Assembly (NCBI RefSeq): GCF_023806485.1 | Contig: NZ_JAMSLR010000003.1 | Coordinates: 314,965 to 378,964 of the forward strand | Direction of reading: 5' to 3' | Length of the DNA: 64,000 nucleotides | Source: Thermalbibacter longus | GTDB lineage: Bacteria > Chloroflexota > Chloroflexia > Thermomicrobiales > Thermomicrobiaceae | Shown: in pieces, positions 34,026 through 42,992 of the stretch | How positions within the stretch are numbered: position 1 is the first letter of the stretch | Layout of the letters: each line of letters begins with the position of its first letter | The notes under the pieces: generated by a model | Databases searched by the model: none | The model's input: only the letters and a program-made list of their open reading frames with translations | What the model was told of the DNA's origin: nothing | Position numbers and translations under genes: made by a program

Positions 34026-36617
34026 GTGGATCGGCGGCGATACGGACGCAACGGGCGCAACGGGGCTTTTGGCGGGGGCAATGGCTATCCGCCGCGTTCT
34101 CGCCGCGCCGCCCGTGTGCGACGGGTTCCGCCCTGGCTCCTCCGGACGCGGTCTCGCAGAAAGCGCAACTCCGGACGGGATGTGCTGACCCGGGTATTCG
34201 CTGGCGCGTTGCTGCTGGTGACCTTGCTCGTCGTCGGTACCGCCGGGGCGGCCGGCGCGACTGGCCTCTTCGCCTGGTCGTACCTGATGGGTGATCTCCC
34301 CTCACCCGATCAGATCGAAGCTCCCCAGTTCCAGACCACGAAGATCTACGACCGCAACTGGCGGCTGCTCAGCGAGGTGACTGACCCGTATACCGGCTGG
34401 CGCTGGGCGATCAGCTATCAAGAGATCATGGACCACATCGAGCAACAGCAGGATGACCCGGACAAGCCTCACCGGGCCTGGATCATCGATGCGACCATCG
34501 CTGCCGAAGACGAGAGCTTCTGGGTCAACCCCGGTGTCGAGCCGCGAGCGATCATCCGCAGCTTCATTACGAACCTCAGTGGCGAGAATATTTCCGGGGC
34601 CTCGACGATTACCCAGCAGGTCGTGCGCTTGCTCTACCCGGAGAAGATCGGTACCGAGCGCACGTACTCCCGGAAGCTGCGCGAGGCCGTCATGGCGATT
34701 CGCTTCACTCGCCACTACACCAAAGAGCAAATACTCGAGATGTACTTGAACAATGTCTATTACGGCAACCGCTCCTACGGTATCGATGCGGCTAGCCAGT
34801 CGTACTTCAACAAGTTCGCCTGGGAACTGAGCCTGGCCGAGGCGGCTATGCTCGCCGGCTTACCCCAAGCGCCGAGCATCTACGACCCCACGCAGAACTA
34901 CGAGCTGGCGAAGGCGCGCCAGCGCTACGTGCTGGAGCGGATGGTCGAGCTGGGCATGATCACGCGGCAGGAGGCAGACGCTGCCTATCAGGAGCCGCTC
35001 TTCCCCCAGACGCGCCAGGATCGAACCACGCTCGCCCCGCACTTCGTCAACTTCGTCAAGGAGTATCTGGAACAGCGCTACGGCGCGAACGCGGTCAACC
35101 GGGGAGGGTTGCTCGTCCGGACGACGCTCGACCTCTCGGTGCAGGAGACGGCCCAGCAGATCGTCAGCGACTGGGTCTCCCGGTTGTCCGGTTCTCGCGT
35201 CAACAACGGCGCGCTGGTGGCGATGCTGCCCTGGAGCGGCGAGATCATCGCCATGGTGGGGAGCGCTGACTTCTACAACGAGGCGATCGACGGGCAGGTC
35301 AACGTGACCGATACTCCGCAGCAGCCGGGCAGCGCGATCAAGCCGATCACCTATCTCGCCGCCTTCGAGTCGCTCGGCTGGCATCCGGGGACGGTCATCT
35401 TCGACTATGCCAAGACCTGGCGCCTCCCGAACTGCAAGCCGTATTCGCCTCGGAACGCCACCGGCCAGCACTACGGCGCCATCACGGTTCGCGAGGCGCT
35501 GGGCAACTCGCTCAACATCCCGGCGATCCAGGCGCTCGAGGCCGTCGGTATCCCGGCGATGCTCGACATGGCCCAGCGGTTGGGAATCAAGACGTCGTTC
35601 TGGCAAGATCCGAATCCGTGCGACCTGTCGATCACGGTCGGCGGGCGCGAGGTGAAGCCTATCGAGCTGACGAATGCCTTCGCGACCATCGCCAACAACG
35701 GCCGCTATGTTCCGTACAACCCGATCCTGGAGATCATCGCGCCTGGTAACCAGGTGATCTACCGGCTCGATCGCGCCAACGTCCTCAACCAGGCGGAACA
35801 GGTCGTCCGGGCCGAGTATGCCTACCAGATCACCCATATCCTCTCCGATAACCGCGCGCGCTCGATGATCTTCGGAAGCAATAACCCGTTGATCCTGCCG
35901 GAGCTGGATAACCGGCCGGTAGCGGCTAAGACGGGTACGTCCGAGGACGCGCGCGATCTCTGGACAGTCGGGTACACGACCGACCTCGTCGTCGGGGTAT
36001 GGGTAGGCAATACCGACAACAGCCCCACCCGAGGGCTGGACGGGGTGAGCAGCGCTGCCCTCATCTGGCATGACTTCATGGTCCGAGTCCACCAGGATCC
36101 GGCGCTCGCTCAGACCTTGCTGGGGCCAGATGGCCAGCCGATCCCGCCGGACTTCCCGCGTCCGCCAGGGATCATCGAGGCCCCCGTCTGTGCCGCGACT
36201 GGCAAGCGACCGATCCCCGGCGCTCGCACCGTGACCGAGATCCTGGTGCGCGACGGTGGGCCGAGCCTGCGCTGCGACCAGGTGAACGAGTGGGAGCTGC
36301 GCGAGCTGCGCGCCGCGCTCGCGACCCCCAAAGGGATGACGGCGAGAGGTCGCGCGAACTTGAACGCATACGCGGCGATGGTGGGCCGGAGTCCCGTCAT
36401 CGACGTCGAGCGGCAGCAGCCGCTCCCGACGCCGCAGATCGGCGCTCCGCCCGAGACTCCGACACCGACGCCCCAGGCCGGCACGCCGGCACCTGAAGAG
36501 GATCCATTCACCATCCCGGTGCTCACGCCGGTTCCGCAGCCTCCGGAACAGGCCGGGCCCGACGGCGGGGGGAACGGGAACGAACCGGCTCCTACGCCGG
36601 ACCTGCCAGGCCAGTGA
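34026..36617 (+). CDS. Penicillin-binding protein 1A (bifunctional transglycosylase/transpeptidase)
   Basis: An 863-residue class A PBP. A very basic cytoplasmic tail precedes one transmembrane helix (FAGALLLVTLLVVGTAGAAG). The GT51 domain has IAAEDESFWVNPG (catalytic Glu), GASTITQQ and YLNNVYYG. The transpeptidase domain has SxxK in QQPGSAIKPITYLAAF, SxN in GNSLNIPAI and KTGTSEDARDLWT. A Pro/Thr-rich tail of about 80 residues ends the protein. GTG 34026 is preferred, with GAGGGA nine bases upstream; an ATG at 33972 is possible but has no such site. The enzyme polymerises and cross-links peptidoglycan. Confidence 0.92.
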   Translation: MDRRRYGRNGRNGAFGGGNGYPPRSRRAARVRRVPPWLLRTRSRRKRNSGRDVLTRVFAGALLLVTLLVVGTAGAAGATGLFAWSYLMGDLPSPDQIEAPQFQTTKIYDRNWRLLSEVTDPYTGWRWAISYQEIMDHIEQQQDDPDKPHRAWIIDATIAAEDESFWVNPGVEPRAIIRSFITNLSGENISGASTITQQVVRLLYPEKIGTERTYSRKLREAVMAIRFTRHYTKEQILEMYLNNVYYGNRSYGIDAASQSYFNKFAWELSLAEAAMLAGLPQAPSIYDPTQNYELAKARQRYVLERMVELGMITRQEADAAYQEPLFPQTRQDRTTLAPHFVNFVKEYLEQRYGANAVNRGGLLVRTTLDLSVQETAQQIVSDWVSRLSGSRVNNGALVAMLPWSGEIIAMVGSADFYNEAIDGQVNVTDTPQQPGSAIKPITYLAAFESLGWHPGTVIFDYAKTWRLPNCKPYSPRNATGQHYGAITVREALGNSLNIPAIQALEAVGIPAMLDMAQRLGIKTSFWQDPNPCDLSITVGGREVKPIELTNAFATIANNGRYVPYNPILEIIAPGNQVIYRLDRANVLNQAEQVVRAEYAYQITHILSDNRARSMIFGSNNPLILPELDNRPVAAKTGTSEDARDLWTVGYTTDLVVGVWVGNTDNSPTRGLDGVSSAALIWHDFMVRVHQDPALAQTLLGPDGQPIPPDFPRPPGIIEAPVCAATGKRPIPGARTVTEILVRDGGPSLRCDQVNEWELRELRAALATPKGMTARGRANLNAYAAMVGRSPVIDVERQQPLPTPQIGAPPETPTPTPQAGTPAPEEDPFTIPVLTPVPQPPEQAGPDGGGNGNEPAPTPDLPGQ

Positions 36618-36819
36618 ACGCCAGCAGTCGCCGGGGTTCTCCAGCTACGTCCACTGGTTGGTAAAAATGGGCGGCGGTATCTCTTGCCTTCCTGGCTGGT
36701 CCGCCCCACACTCCCGGTGACGCGAACCATCGCCCGATGCCTGAACAGAAAGGAGTTTCAGGTGGCCTCTCGTGCGTCGTGACCGCTCTTGCCTGGTATC
36801 GAGCCGAGGAGGCATGGTC

Positions 36820-37674
36820 ATGTCACAGCAGCCTGGTGACTACGCCACGAAAAGCGCGCTGGTCGACACTGCGTGGGTCGCACAGCATCTCGATGATCCC
36901 CGCGTCCGGCTCGTCGAGGTCGATGTCGACACGAGCGCCTACGATAGCGGTCACATCCCGGGCGCGGTCGGCTGGAACTGGCAGACCCAGCTCAGCGACA
37001 CGATCCGCCGCGATATTCCCGCAAAGGCCGAGCTCGAGAAGCTCCTCAGCGAGTCCGGAATTTCCCCCGAGACGACGGTTGTGCTCTACGGCGACAACAA
37101 TAACTGGTTCGCGGCCTGGGCCTTCTGGCACCTCACGATGTTCGGCCACCGTGACGTCAGAATCATGGACGGCGGGCGCAAGAAGTGGGAGGCGGAAGGC
37201 CGTCCGATGACGACGGACGCTCCCCAACACCGGGCTACGCAGTATCAGGCGAAGGACCCGGACTACTCGATCCGGGCTTTCCGCGACCAGGTCCTCAGCA
37301 GCGTCGGCGTGCCCGGCCGGGCGTTCGTAGACGTGCGCTCGCCCCGGGAGTACAGTGGCGAGCTGCTGGCACCGGAGAACCTGCCCCAGGAGGGCGCCCA
37401 GCGCGGCGGCCATATCCCGGGGGCGGTCAACATCCCCTGGAGCCAGGCCGTGCGCGAGGACGGCACCTTCAAGCCTGCCCAGGAGCTCAGGGAGCTGTAC
37501 GGCAGCAAGGGGATCACGCCAGACAAAGAGATCATCGCCTACTGCCGCATCGGTGAGCGGAGCTCACACACCTGGTTCGTGCTCAAGCACCTGCTCGGCT
37601 ATCCCAATGTGCGGAACTACGACGGCTCCTGGACCGAATACGGCTCAATGGTCGGCGTGCCGATCGAGCGGTGA
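36820..37674 (+). CDS. sseA: Thiosulfate sulfurtransferase (rhodanese, two domains)
   Basis: A 284-residue tandem rhodanese. The inactive N-terminal domain starts ALVDTAWVAQHLDDPRVRLVEVDVD and contains GHIPGAVGWNW. The active C-terminal domain has DVRSPREYSGE, RGGHIPGAVNIPW and the catalytic loop AYCRIGERSSHTW, with Cys at residue 242 in CRIGER. It transfers sulfane sulfur from thiosulfate to an acceptor such as cyanide or thiols. ATG 36820 is chosen over ATG 36814 because GAGGAGG (36806-36812) sits seven bases before it. The upstream 200 bases carry a possible 6-codon leader frame. Confidence 0.9.
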   Translation: MSQQPGDYATKSALVDTAWVAQHLDDPRVRLVEVDVDTSAYDSGHIPGAVGWNWQTQLSDTIRRDIPAKAELEKLLSESGISPETTVVLYGDNNNWFAAWAFWHLTMFGHRDVRIMDGGRKKWEAEGRPMTTDAPQHRATQYQAKDPDYSIRAFRDQVLSSVGVPGRAFVDVRSPREYSGELLAPENLPQEGAQRGGHIPGAVNIPWSQAVREDGTFKPAQELRELYGSKGITPDKEIIAYCRIGERSSHTWFVLKHLLGYPNVRNYDGSWTEYGSMVGVPIER

Positions 37675-37746
37675 GCGGCGAGCCCGCGTCTGTCCCGCGT
37701 CGATACACCTGCGGACCCGCTCGCAGGCACCCTGACCAAGAGTGCT

Positions 37747-37815
37747 CCCCTCGTCCCCGACCCGTCCGGCCGGTACCGTGTCCCAGGTACGGCGGGGCGA
37801 GGTGGGGACGAGGGG
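37747..37815. repeat. Long inverted repeat between the rhodanese and nuoA genes
   Basis: Two perfect 12-base arms, CCCCTCGTCCCC (37747-37758) and GGGGACGAGGGG (37804-37815), flank 45 bases that contain a second short inverted repeat (GTACC/GGTAC). It lies 45 bases before the nuo extended -10. It has no T-run, so it is either a factor-dependent terminator, a stability element or a protein-binding site. Confidence 0.6.
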
Positions 37816-37856
37816 ATGAACGCGCTCCTCTCCAGGCAGCCTGAGATCCGAGATTG

Positions 37857-37865
37857 TGCTATAGT
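37857..37865 (+). promoter_or_regulatory. Extended -10 promoter of the nuo operon
   Basis: TGCTATAGT, an extended -10 with a near-consensus hexamer, 41 bases before nuoA. No good -35 is present at the usual distance, as expected for an extended -10 promoter. Confidence 0.5.
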
Positions 37866-37906
37866 ACACAAACGGGGCAAGGACCTGCCTGGGGTGAGGT
37901 GACCAG

Positions 37907-38266
37907 GTGTCGCTCGCAAGCTATGCCGTCATCGGCCTGCTGCTGATCACGGCCACCATTATGGGCACGACGCTGCTGCTCGTCGGGCGTTTCGTGCGGC
38001 CCAGCCGGCCGACGCCCGCGAAGCTGCAACCGTACGAGAGCGGCGTGCCGGACGTGAACCCGCCACGGGCGCGCTTTACGCCGCGCTTCTACCTGGTGGC
38101 CTTGCTGTTCGTCATCTTCGATGTCGAAGCGATCTTTCTCTACCCCTGGGCAGTGGCGTTCGACGCACTGGCACTCTATGGCTACGTCCAGGCGGCGCTC
38201 TTCGTAGGGCTGCTCCTGGTCGGGCTCCTGTACGAGTGGAAGAAGGGAGCCCTCGAATGGGTGTAG
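37907..38266 (+). CDS. nuoA: NADH-quinone oxidoreductase subunit A
   Basis: A 119-residue membrane subunit of complex I with three helices. Signature segments are [19 protein letters not shown] (conserved YE/CG loop) and [22 protein letters not shown]. The GTG start follows GAGGTG. It is the first gene of the cluster A-B-C-D-H-J-K-L-M-N, and its stop overlaps nuoB by ten bases. Confidence 0.95.
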   Translation: MSLASYAVIGLLLITATIMGTTLLLVGRFVRPSRPTPAKLQPYESGVPDVNPPRARFTPRFYLVALLFVIFDVEAIFLYPWAVAFDALALYGYVQAALFVGLLLVGLLYEWKKGALEWV

Positions 38267-38817
38267 CGGTTGAGGAACAGGTTCAGCGGAATATCTTCAC
38301 GACCAGCGTCGACTGGGTGTTCAACTGGGCACGGCGTTCGAGTCTCTGGTGGCTACAGTTCGGACTGGCCTGCTGCGCTATCGAGATGATCAGCGCTGCG
38401 ATGCCCCGGTTCGACCTCGCCGAGCGCTTCGGCATGCTCTACCGGGCCTCGCCGCGCCAGGCAGATCTGATGATCGTCGCCGGCACGGTGACCAAGAAGA
38501 TGGCTCCGGTCGTGCGACAGCTCTACGACCAGATGGCTGACCCCAAGTGGGTGATCAGCATGGGGAGCTGCGCCAACGTCGGCGGGCCGTTCGACACCTA
38601 TGCGGTGGTGCAGGGCGTGGATCAGGTGATCCCGGTCGATGTCTACGTGCCGGGTTGCCCGCCACTGCCCGAGGCGCTCTACTACGGCGTGCTCGAGTTG
38701 CAGAACCGGGTCATCCGCTACGACTCGATCAAGAAAAAGCAGGGCAAGGAGGCGGCCGAGGCCGATCGCCAGGCTCAGCGCGAGGCCGCGCGGGCAGCGC
38801 TCGGTCCGCGGCGCTAG
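38257..38817 (+). CDS. nuoB: NADH-quinone oxidoreductase subunit B
   Basis: A 186-residue peripheral-arm subunit carrying the terminal 4Fe-4S cluster N2. Ligand cysteines are in [10 protein letters not shown] (adjacent pair), [12 protein letters not shown] and [11 protein letters not shown] 38257 lies inside the end of nuoA; a few residues upstream of it in the same frame have no start context. A short charged C-terminal tail ([20 protein letters not shown]) extends past the usual end. Confidence 0.95.
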   Translation: MGVAVEEQVQRNIFTTSVDWVFNWARRSSLWWLQFGLACCAIEMISAAMPRFDLAERFGMLYRASPRQADLMIVAGTVTKKMAPVVRQLYDQMADPKWVISMGSCANVGGPFDTYAVVQGVDQVIPVDVYVPGCPPLPEALYYGVLELQNRVIRYDSIKKKQGKEAAEADRQAQREAARAALGPRR

Positions 38818-38834
38818 GGCGAGGGTGCGAGACG

Positions 38835-39455
38835 ATGAGCGACGAGCGCCAGCAGGCACCGGTCCCGGCCGTCCAGCCACGCCAGCCGTGGCAGACCGGC
38901 TACTGGGGGCCGACGAATCCCGAAGAGCACCCGGCCGTCATCGCCGTGCGCGCGCGTTTCCCGGAGGCGTTCGAGGAGGCGGTCAACTTCCGCGACGAGA
39001 TGACGATCCGGGTCAAGCGCGAGGCGCTGCGCGAGGTGGTGGAGTTCCTGCGCGACCATCCGGAGCTGCGCTACAACCACCTCACCGATCTCACCGCGGT
39101 CGACATGCTCAACCTGCGCGACGAGCCGCGCTTCGACGTCGTGGTCCAGCTCTACTCCATCCCCCGCCGCCAGCGGCTGCGCGTCAAGTGCGGCGTGAAC
39201 GACGGGGAGACCGTGCCCTCGCTGGTGCCGCTCTTTGCCGGGGCCAACTGGCTGGAGCGCGAGTGCTACGACATGTTCGGCATCGTCTTCGAGGGGCATC
39301 CAGACCTCAGACGCATTTTGCTGCCCGATGACTGGGACGAGGGACACCCGCTGCGCAAGGATTACCCGCTCCGCGGTTACCGTGACTACGTGCAGCCGGG
39401 ATTCGAGCGTCCGGCGCCGCGGGTGCGTGGCTCACTGCCGAGGCCGAGGCCATGA
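38835..39455 (+). CDS. nuoC: NADH-quinone oxidoreductase subunit C
   Basis: A 206-residue 30-kDa-type complex I subunit. The signature is [31 protein letters not shown] followed by [10 protein letters not shown]. It is separate from NuoD, not fused. The ATG at 38835 matches the start of similarity. Its last four bases overlap the nuoD start (ATGA), showing translational coupling. Confidence 0.95.
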   Translation: MSDERQQAPVPAVQPRQPWQTGYWGPTNPEEHPAVIAVRARFPEAFEEAVNFRDEMTIRVKREALREVVEFLRDHPELRYNHLTDLTAVDMLNLRDEPRFDVVVQLYSIPRRQRLRVKCGVNDGETVPSLVPLFAGANWLERECYDMFGIVFEGHPDLRRILLPDDWDEGHPLRKDYPLRGYRDYVQPGFERPAPRVRGSLPRPRP

Positions 39456-40681
39456 TCGATTTCACGCAGGCGACACCGGTTCTCCTGAGCGAAGAGCGGC
39501 AGATCACCGAGACTCGCCGCGAGCTGGTCCTCAACATGGGCCCCCAGCATCCCAGCACGCATGGCGTGCTGCGTGTCCGTCTCACCCTGGAGGGCGAGAC
39601 GGTCATCGCGTGCGACCCGGTGATCGGCTATCTCCATCGCGGCGTGGAGAAGCTGGGCGAATCGCACCGCTACGCGCAGATCGTCCCCTGGACCGACCGG
39701 ACCGATTACGTTGCTGCCCCGTCCAACAATCTCGGCTATGTGCTGGCGGTGGAGAAGCTGTGCGGCATCGAGGCGCCGGAGCGCGCGCAGTACTGGCGCA
39801 TGATCATGGCCGAGCTGGCGCGGATCGCCTCGCACCTGGTATGGCTGGGCACCCACGCGCTGGATATCGGCGCGCTCTCGGTCTCGCTCTACACGTTCCG
39901 AGACCGCGAGCTGATCCTCGACATCTTCGAGAAGTTCTGCGGCGCCCGGCTCACCACCAACATGATGGAGATCGGCGGCTTCTCCCGCGAGATCCCGCCC
40001 GAGCTCCCCGGGATGGTGCGCGATTTCTGCCGATACTTCCCGAAGGCGATCCGAGAGTACGAGGATCTGCTGACGGAGAATCCGATCTGGCTGGCCCGGA
40101 CGAAGGGCGTGGGAATCGTCGAGCCGGAGGTCGCAATCAACTACAGCCTGACCGGTGCTTGCCTGCGCGGCTCCGGGGTGAACTACGACGTGCGCAAGGC
40201 GATGCCGTACCTCCTCTACGATCGGATCGACTTCGAGGTGCCACTCGGTACTCACGGCGACGTCTACGACCGCTACCTTGTGCGTGTCGAGGAGATGCGA
40301 CAGTCCGTCCGCATCATCGAGCAGTGCCTCGACCAGGTGCCGGCAGACGGGCCGCTGATGGCCTACGAGTCGAACTATGTCATCCCGCCGCACGAGACGG
40401 TGATGACGACGGCCGAGGACATGCAGCGCCACTTCATCTGGGTCATCAAGGGGTTCTCGCCACCGAAGGGCGAGGTCTATCACGCCGTCGAGCATTCGAA
40501 GGGAGAACTCGGCTACTACATCGTGAGCGATGGGTCGCCGATACCCTACCGGATGCGGATCCGATCCCCAGACTTCGTGAACCTGCAATCGCTGCCCTAC
40601 ATGGCGCAGGGCGCGATGCTGGCGGACGTGGTCGCCTTGATCGGGACGATCGATATCGTGCTCGGCTCGGTCGACCGCTAG
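39452..40681 (+). CDS. nuoD: NADH-quinone oxidoreductase subunit D
   Basis: A 409-residue 49-kDa-type subunit that forms the quinone-binding site with NuoB. It has [14 protein letters not shown] at the N-terminus, [33 protein letters not shown] and the C-terminal [19 protein letters not shown]...DIVLGSVDR (family DPVxGxxDR end). Its stop is followed by 108 bases without a gene, then nuoH. Genes nuoE, nuoF and nuoG, which would normally follow, are missing. Confidence 0.95.
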   Translation: MIDFTQATPVLLSEERQITETRRELVLNMGPQHPSTHGVLRVRLTLEGETVIACDPVIGYLHRGVEKLGESHRYAQIVPWTDRTDYVAAPSNNLGYVLAVEKLCGIEAPERAQYWRMIMAELARIASHLVWLGTHALDIGALSVSLYTFRDRELILDIFEKFCGARLTTNMMEIGGFSREIPPELPGMVRDFCRYFPKAIREYEDLLTENPIWLARTKGVGIVEPEVAINYSLTGACLRGSGVNYDVRKAMPYLLYDRIDFEVPLGTHGDVYDRYLVRVEEMRQSVRIIEQCLDQVPADGPLMAYESNYVIPPHETVMTTAEDMQRHFIWVIKGFSPPKGEVYHAVEHSKGELGYYIVSDGSPIPYRMRIRSPDFVNLQSLPYMAQGAMLADVVALIGTIDIVLGSVDR

Positions 40682-40789
40682 GAGCGCGATGGGTACGCCG
40701 TCGTCGCCGTCCAGATCCGGAGAACGGGTCACGCGAGACGAGGGCGACGAGCGGCTGTGCGGCACGAACGGGAGTGATCGCCGGAACCG

Positions 40790-41815
40790 ATGGACTGGGA
40801 AGCGCTGATCGTAAGCTACCTGCTCGGCTTCGTCCTGCTCAACATCCTGCTCGTGCTGATGGCCTACATGACCTGGTTCGAACGCCGGCTCGTGGCGTTC
40901 TTCCAGGATCGGATCGGGCCGAACCGTACTGGGCCGTTCGGCCTGCTCCAACCGATCGCCGACGGTGTCAAATTGATCAGCAAAGAGGATATTGTCCCAG
41001 CGAACGCCGACCGGCTCATCTTCCTGGTTGCGCCGCTGCTCTCCTTCGTGCTGGCGCCGCTCGGCGCGCTCGTCGTCCCGTTCGGGGACTCGATCACGCT
41101 GTTCGGTCGCCAGATCAACCTCTACGTTATCGACATCAACGTGGCAACACTCTACTTCTTGGCGGTCGGCTCGATGGGCGTCTACGGCATCATCCTCGGG
41201 GGCTACGCTTCGGGGAACCGCTACTCGCTCCTGGGCGCGCTCCGCTCTACTGCCCAGGTGATCAGCTACGAGCTGGTACTCGGGCTCTCGCTGGTCGGCA
41301 TCTTCATCCTGACCGGCTCGCTGAGCCTGGTCGAGATCCTGCGCGCGCAGCAGCGAACGCTGATCCTCGGCGGGCTGGAGCTGCCCAACTGGTTCATCCT
41401 GAGCCAGCCGCTGGCGTTCGTCCTGTTCCTGATCGCCGCCGTGGCCGAGACCAACCGCGCGCCGTTCGACCTTCCAGAGGCCGAGACTGAGCTGATCGCC
41501 GGCTATTTCACCGAGTACTCCGGCTTCCGGTTCTCGTTCTACTTCCTGGCTGAGTACATCAACATGATCGTGGTCTCGCTGATCGCTGCCACGCTCTTCC
41601 TCGGCGGGATCGACGGGCCGTTCATCGACGGTATCTGGTGGCTGGTGGCGAAAGCGTTCATCTTCCTGTTCTTCTATGTGTGGCTCCGCGCCACGCTGCC
41701 GCGTTTCCGCTACGACCAGCTCATGGGCTTGGCCTGGAAAGTGCTGCTCCCGCTGGCGCTGATCAATATCGGCGTCACCGGACTGGTGCGGCTCTGGGGG
41801 ATCGGGGCGCTGTGA
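40790..41815 (+). CDS. nuoH: NADH-quinone oxidoreductase subunit H
   Basis: A 341-residue membrane subunit that contributes to the quinone chamber. Signatures are WFERRLVAFFQDRIGPNRTGPFGLLQPIADGVKL near the start and AETNRAPFDLPEAETELIAGYFTEYSGF in the middle. Eight or nine helices are expected. nuoI, which normally follows nuoH, is absent; nuoJ comes next after 61 bases. Confidence 0.95.
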   Translation: MDWEALIVSYLLGFVLLNILLVLMAYMTWFERRLVAFFQDRIGPNRTGPFGLLQPIADGVKLISKEDIVPANADRLIFLVAPLLSFVLAPLGALVVPFGDSITLFGRQINLYVIDINVATLYFLAVGSMGVYGIILGGYASGNRYSLLGALRSTAQVISYELVLGLSLVGIFILTGSLSLVEILRAQQRTLILGGLELPNWFILSQPLAFVLFLIAAVAETNRAPFDLPEAETELIAGYFTEYSGFRFSFYFLAEYINMIVVSLIAATLFLGGIDGPFIDGIWWLVAKAFIFLFFYVWLRATLPRFRYDQLMGLAWKVLLPLALINIGVTGLVRLWGIGAL

Positions 41816-41876
41816 GCCGGGCGATGACCGTGTTTTCGTCGCCGGCGGAGCTGGGTTGGGAGGCTGAGACCGACTG

Positions 41877-42599
41877 ATGGCGATCGAAGTCCTGATCTTC
41901 TATCTGCTGGCGGGGGTCGCGATCGCTGCCGCGGCCGGGGTGGTGCTGGCACGCAACCCGGTACACAGCGCGGTGTCGCTGGTTCTGTCCTTCATCAACG
42001 TGGCGGCCATCTACGTGGTGCTGCGGGCCGAGTTTCTTGCCGTGGCCCAGATCATCGTGTACACCGGCGCGATCATCGTGCTGGTGCTCTTCGTGCTCAT
42101 GCTGGTACAGCAGCAAGACCTGCCCGAGTTTCACGGCGGCCGTCCGCTACGGCGGGCGGTCGGCTTTCTACTGGGGCTGGCCCTGCTGGCCGAGGTGGCA
42201 GCGGCTATCCTGACGCGCTCGCTCCGCGGGGCACCCGGCTCCTGGACACCGGAGGCCGTGGCTGCAGTCGGCGGGAATATCCAGGCCATCGGTCGCGAAC
42301 TCTACTCCGCCTACATGCTGCCGATCCAGGCGACGGCGCTGCTGCTGCTGGCCGCGACGATCGGCGCGCTGTTCCTGGCCCGGCCGGAGCTGGTCGAGGA
42401 GCGGCTGGCAGTGGCACGGCGGCTGTTCACGATCTCGCTCGCTCACCCGCGCGGGGTCGATACGCTGCAGCCGGTGGCCGAGCTGCCCGCGCCGCAGGAT
42501 GGCCAGCTCAAACCAGCCGGGGGCGACCGGTCATTGGTGATGGCGCGTACTGCCGAAGAGTTCACTGAGCAGCCGGCCTGGGGGGAGAGTCGACGATGA
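41877..42599 (+). CDS. nuoJ: NADH-quinone oxidoreductase subunit J
   Basis: A 240-residue membrane subunit with five helices and a hydrophilic C-terminal extension of about 65 residues. Typical segments are VVLARNPVHSAVSLVLSFINVAAIYV and EFLAVAQIIVYTGAIIVLVLFVLML. Its last four bases overlap the nuoK start. Confidence 0.92.
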   Translation: MAIEVLIFYLLAGVAIAAAAGVVLARNPVHSAVSLVLSFINVAAIYVVLRAEFLAVAQIIVYTGAIIVLVLFVLMLVQQQDLPEFHGGRPLRRAVGFLLGLALLAEVAAAILTRSLRGAPGSWTPEAVAAVGGNIQAIGRELYSAYMLPIQATALLLLAATIGALFLARPELVEERLAVARRLFTISLAHPRGVDTLQPVAELPAPQDGQLKPAGGDRSLVMARTAEEFTEQPAWGESRR

Positions 42600-42904
42600 G
42601 CGAGCTCACGACGGCGCACTTCCTGTTTCTGAGCGCGGCGCTCTTCATCATCGGAATGGTGGGCGTGCTTACCCGGCGCAACGTGCTGATCATCTTCATG
42701 TGCGTTGAATTGATGCTCAACGCGGTGAACGTCACCTTTATCGGCTTCGCCTGGGAGCAGAACGCGCTGACCGGGCAGATCTTCGCGCTCTTCGTCATCG
42801 CAGTCGCCGCCGCCGAGGCGGTGATCGGCCTGGGGATCGTGATGGCACTCAGTCGACGGCTGGATACGGTAGACATCGACGAGGTGCGCCAGCTCCGCGA
42901 GTAA
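42596..42904 (+). CDS. nuoK: NADH-quinone oxidoreductase subunit K
   Basis: A 102-residue subunit with three helices. LFIIGMVGVLTRRNVLIIFMCVELMLNAVN carries the conserved membrane Glu, and a second is in VIAVAAAEAVIGLGIV. These acids belong to the central proton path of complex I. Confidence 0.95.
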   Translation: MSELTTAHFLFLSAALFIIGMVGVLTRRNVLIIFMCVELMLNAVNVTFIGFAWEQNALTGQIFALFVIAVAAAEAVIGLGIVMALSRRLDTVDIDEVRQLRE

Positions 42905-42992
42905 CGGCTGTCCTCCACCGCGTGGGGATCTCCGGTAGCTGAGCCGGCAGGCGACAGGCAACGCGGGCGGGGAGGTACGGGAGAGCAGAGGC

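Noticed and set aside
40682-40789. A hidden nuoI or ferredoxin gene between nuoD and nuoH (and between nuoH and nuoJ)
   Set aside because: The gaps are 108 and 61 bases, far too short, and contain no CxxCxxCxxxCP motif in any frame.
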